The notes under the pieces were generated by a model, which was given only the letters and a program-made list of their open reading frames with translations, ran no database searches and was not told the DNA's origin. This document shows, in pieces, positions 63,248-64,000 of a DNA stretch of 64,000 nt (its first letter is position 1; the number at the start of each line of letters is the position of its first letter). The position numbers and the translations under genes are program-made. The stretch lies in the NCBI GenBank assembly GCA_011525845.1, contig WYBP01000013.1, positions 62,001 through 126,000 on the forward strand, written 5' to 3'. The stretch is from Gemmatimonadaceae bacterium. Lineage in GTDB: Bacteria; Gemmatimonadota; Gemmatimonadetes; Gemmatimonadales; Gemmatimonadaceae.

Positions 63248-63253
63248 ATAGTA
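63248..63253 (-). promoter_or_regulatory. Possible -10 element for the propeller/amidohydrolase gene
   Basis: TACTAT on the minus strand lies in an AT-rich island (63247-63280), 39 bases before the GTG start. This would give a transcript leader of about 30 bases. No good -35 is seen at the standard spacing. Confidence 0.35.
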
Positions 63254-63334
63254 CTGCATATGTTTCCTGTGTGTATGACAGCGCGACCCGGCTCCGGGGA
63301 ATCTTCCGGGGCCCGGATCCCGTAGGGAAGAGAG

Positions 63335-63357
63335 GCGGCCGCGTCCCGCGCGGCCGC
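63335..63357 (+). repeat. Hairpin of two GCGGCCGC octamers
   Basis: Two identical palindromic octamers (63335-63342 and 63350-63357) are separated by seven bases and can pair with each other. They sit 29 bases before the DUF4342 start, in its likely leader or operator region. They could equally reflect high GC content. Confidence 0.45.
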
Positions 63358-63385
63358 GACCCCACTGCAGGACTGGAGGCTGCGA

Positions 63386-63640
63386 ATGGAAGAGTTCAAG
63401 GTGAAGGGCTCCAAGCTCATGGCGAAGCTCAAGGAGCTGATCCACGAGGGGAACGTGCGTCGGGTGATCCTCAAGAACCCCGAGGGACGCGTGCTCCTCG
63501 ACATGCCGCTGAACGCCGGCATCGCCGGCGCGGCGCTGCTCCCCTTCTGGGCCGCGGTCGGTGCGGTCGCGGTGCTCGCCACGGATTACTCCGTGCTCGT
63601 CGAGCGCGACAAGGACGCCGAAGTCACGAAGGCCACATGA
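63386..63640 (+). CDS. DUF4342 family small protein
   Basis: 84 residues matching the DUF4342 pattern: an N-terminal helix (KVKGSKLMAKLKELIHEGNVRRVILKN), a short strand pair (EGRVLLDMPLNAG) and a hydrophobic segment (AGAALLPFWAAVGAVAVLA) that may lie in or on the membrane. A related fold is sometimes found next to ubiquitin-associated-like helices; the function is unknown. GGAGG upstream of the ATG supports the start. It overlaps the next gene by four bases (ATGA). Confidence 0.87.
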   Translation: MEEFKVKGSKLMAKLKELIHEGNVRRVILKNPEGRVLLDMPLNAGIAGAALLPFWAAVGAVAVLATDYSVLVERDKDAEVTKAT

Positions 63641-64000
63641 CGGTGGGCTACTCGAAGACGCCGCTGGCGAAGAAGCTGGGGATCAAGGCGGGGGCGCGCG
63701 TCCGCGTGCGCAACGCGCCCGTCGGCTACCGCAACCTGCTCCGCCCGATCCCCGCGCGCGTGAAGTTCACGCGCACCCACGACGAGACCACGGACCTCGT
63801 GCACGTGTTCGTCCGCACCCGCGCCGAGCTGCGCAACGCGCTCCCGGACTTCCGGAAGAACGTGCGTCCGGGGACGCCCGTCTGGGTCTCCTGGCCCAAG
63901 CTGGGGTCCGGCGTCCCGACGAACGTCACCGAGGACATCATCCGTGCCGCTGCGCTCCCGCTCGGCTTCGTGGATGTGAAGGTCTGCGCGGTCAACGAGA
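63637..64000 (+). CDS. DUF3052 family protein (3' end outside window)
   Basis: The first 121 residues show the DUF3052 layout: GYSKTPLAKKLGIKAGARV, NAPVGYRNLL, VHVFVRTRAELRNALPDFRKNVRPGTPVWVSWPKLGSG and VTEDIIRAAALPLGFVDVKVCAVNE. Little of the family domain is missing, so the stop should lie only a few codons beyond the edge. Function unknown. Translational coupling to DUF4342 (ATGA) suggests that the two small proteins work together. Confidence 0.88.
   Translation, partial: MTVGYSKTPLAKKLGIKAGARVRVRNAPVGYRNLLRPIPARVKFTRTHDETTDLVHVFVRTRAELRNALPDFRKNVRPGTPVWVSWPKLGSGVPTNVTEDIIRAAALPLGFVDVKVCAVNE

Noticed and set aside
1-64000. CRISPR arrays, tRNA/rRNA genes, prophage, integrase, secondary-metabolite or defence cluster
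   Set aside because: Scanning both strands, I saw no regularly spaced repeats, no tRNA-like cloverleaf, no phage or transposase proteins, no NRPS/PKS/RiPP enzymes and no nuclease/toxin sets.

Overview
The window is very GC-rich (roughly 70 % by eye), densely packed bacterial DNA with few gaps and no recognisable rRNA, tRNA, CRISPR array, integrase or transposase. The gene mix suggests a soil or freshwater member of the Gemmatimonadota: class II ribonucleotide reductase, Hanks-type kinase/FHA/PP2C signalling, many secreted beta-propeller proteins, TolB-like propellers fused to enzymes, DUF3300, DUF4342 and DUF3052 proteins, and abundant GTG/TTG starts. This is inference from gene content; no marker gene is present to prove it.

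Layout. 1-4.1 kb (minus): a phospho-signalling operon (FHA/zinc-ribbon adaptor, Ser/Thr kinase, PP2C phosphatase cut by the window edge). 4.3-7.8 kb (plus): a secreted metallopeptidase-propeller-barrel protein coupled to a gamma-class carbonic anhydrase. A 0.56 kb non-coding stretch then precedes nrdJ (8.4-10.9 kb). 11-14.1 kb (minus): lipoprotein, di-haem peroxidase, GNAT acetyltransferase and cyclase-family hydrolase. 14.2-17.1 kb: a barrel-like protein, an AraC regulator and a flavin monooxygenase, bracketed by two copies of the same palindromic repeat. 17.2-23.4 kb: small membrane proteins, alpha/beta hydrolases, an MDR oxidoreductase with a DUF4386 protein, and the decayed tail of a TetR regulator.

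23.4-32.7 kb is the main metabolic block, an almost complete oxidative purine (ureide) route. Xanthine dehydrogenase (three subunits) makes urate, membrane-bound cytochrome-linked PuuD oxidises it, HIU hydrolase and OHCU decarboxylase make S-allantoin, and allantoinase plus allantoicase give ureidoglycolate and urea. A CitE/HpcH-like aldolase gene is translationally coupled to puuD. Ureidoglycolate lyase, a purine permease and urease are not in the window.

32.8-39.4 kb holds lipoproteins, a serine hydrolase, a D-hydroxyacid dehydrogenase and two coupled M20 hydrolases. 39.4-45.4 kb is a two-component cluster with a five-PAS histidine kinase and its LuxR-type regulator, then a single-domain receiver and a hybrid kinase. 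45.4-54.8 kb (minus) carries a giant cyclic beta-1,2-glucan synthase preceded by a secreted PQQ-type sugar dehydrogenase. 54.9-64 kb has a third M20 amidohydrolase, a small membrane protein, DUF3300, a branched-chain aminotransferase, a secreted propeller-amidohydrolase fusion, and a DUF4342/DUF3052 pair running off the end.

A recurring feature is the four-base NTGA stop/start overlap between consecutive genes, seen as ATGA, GTGA, TTGA and probably CTGA. The last implies a CTG start for the glucan synthase. I found no clearly unprecedented system. The best leads are the CTG starts, the paired palindromic repeat around 14.2-17.1 kb, the aldolase coupled to puuD, the cysteine-tailed GNAT next to a di-haem peroxidase, and the nested inverted repeat upstream of nrdJ.
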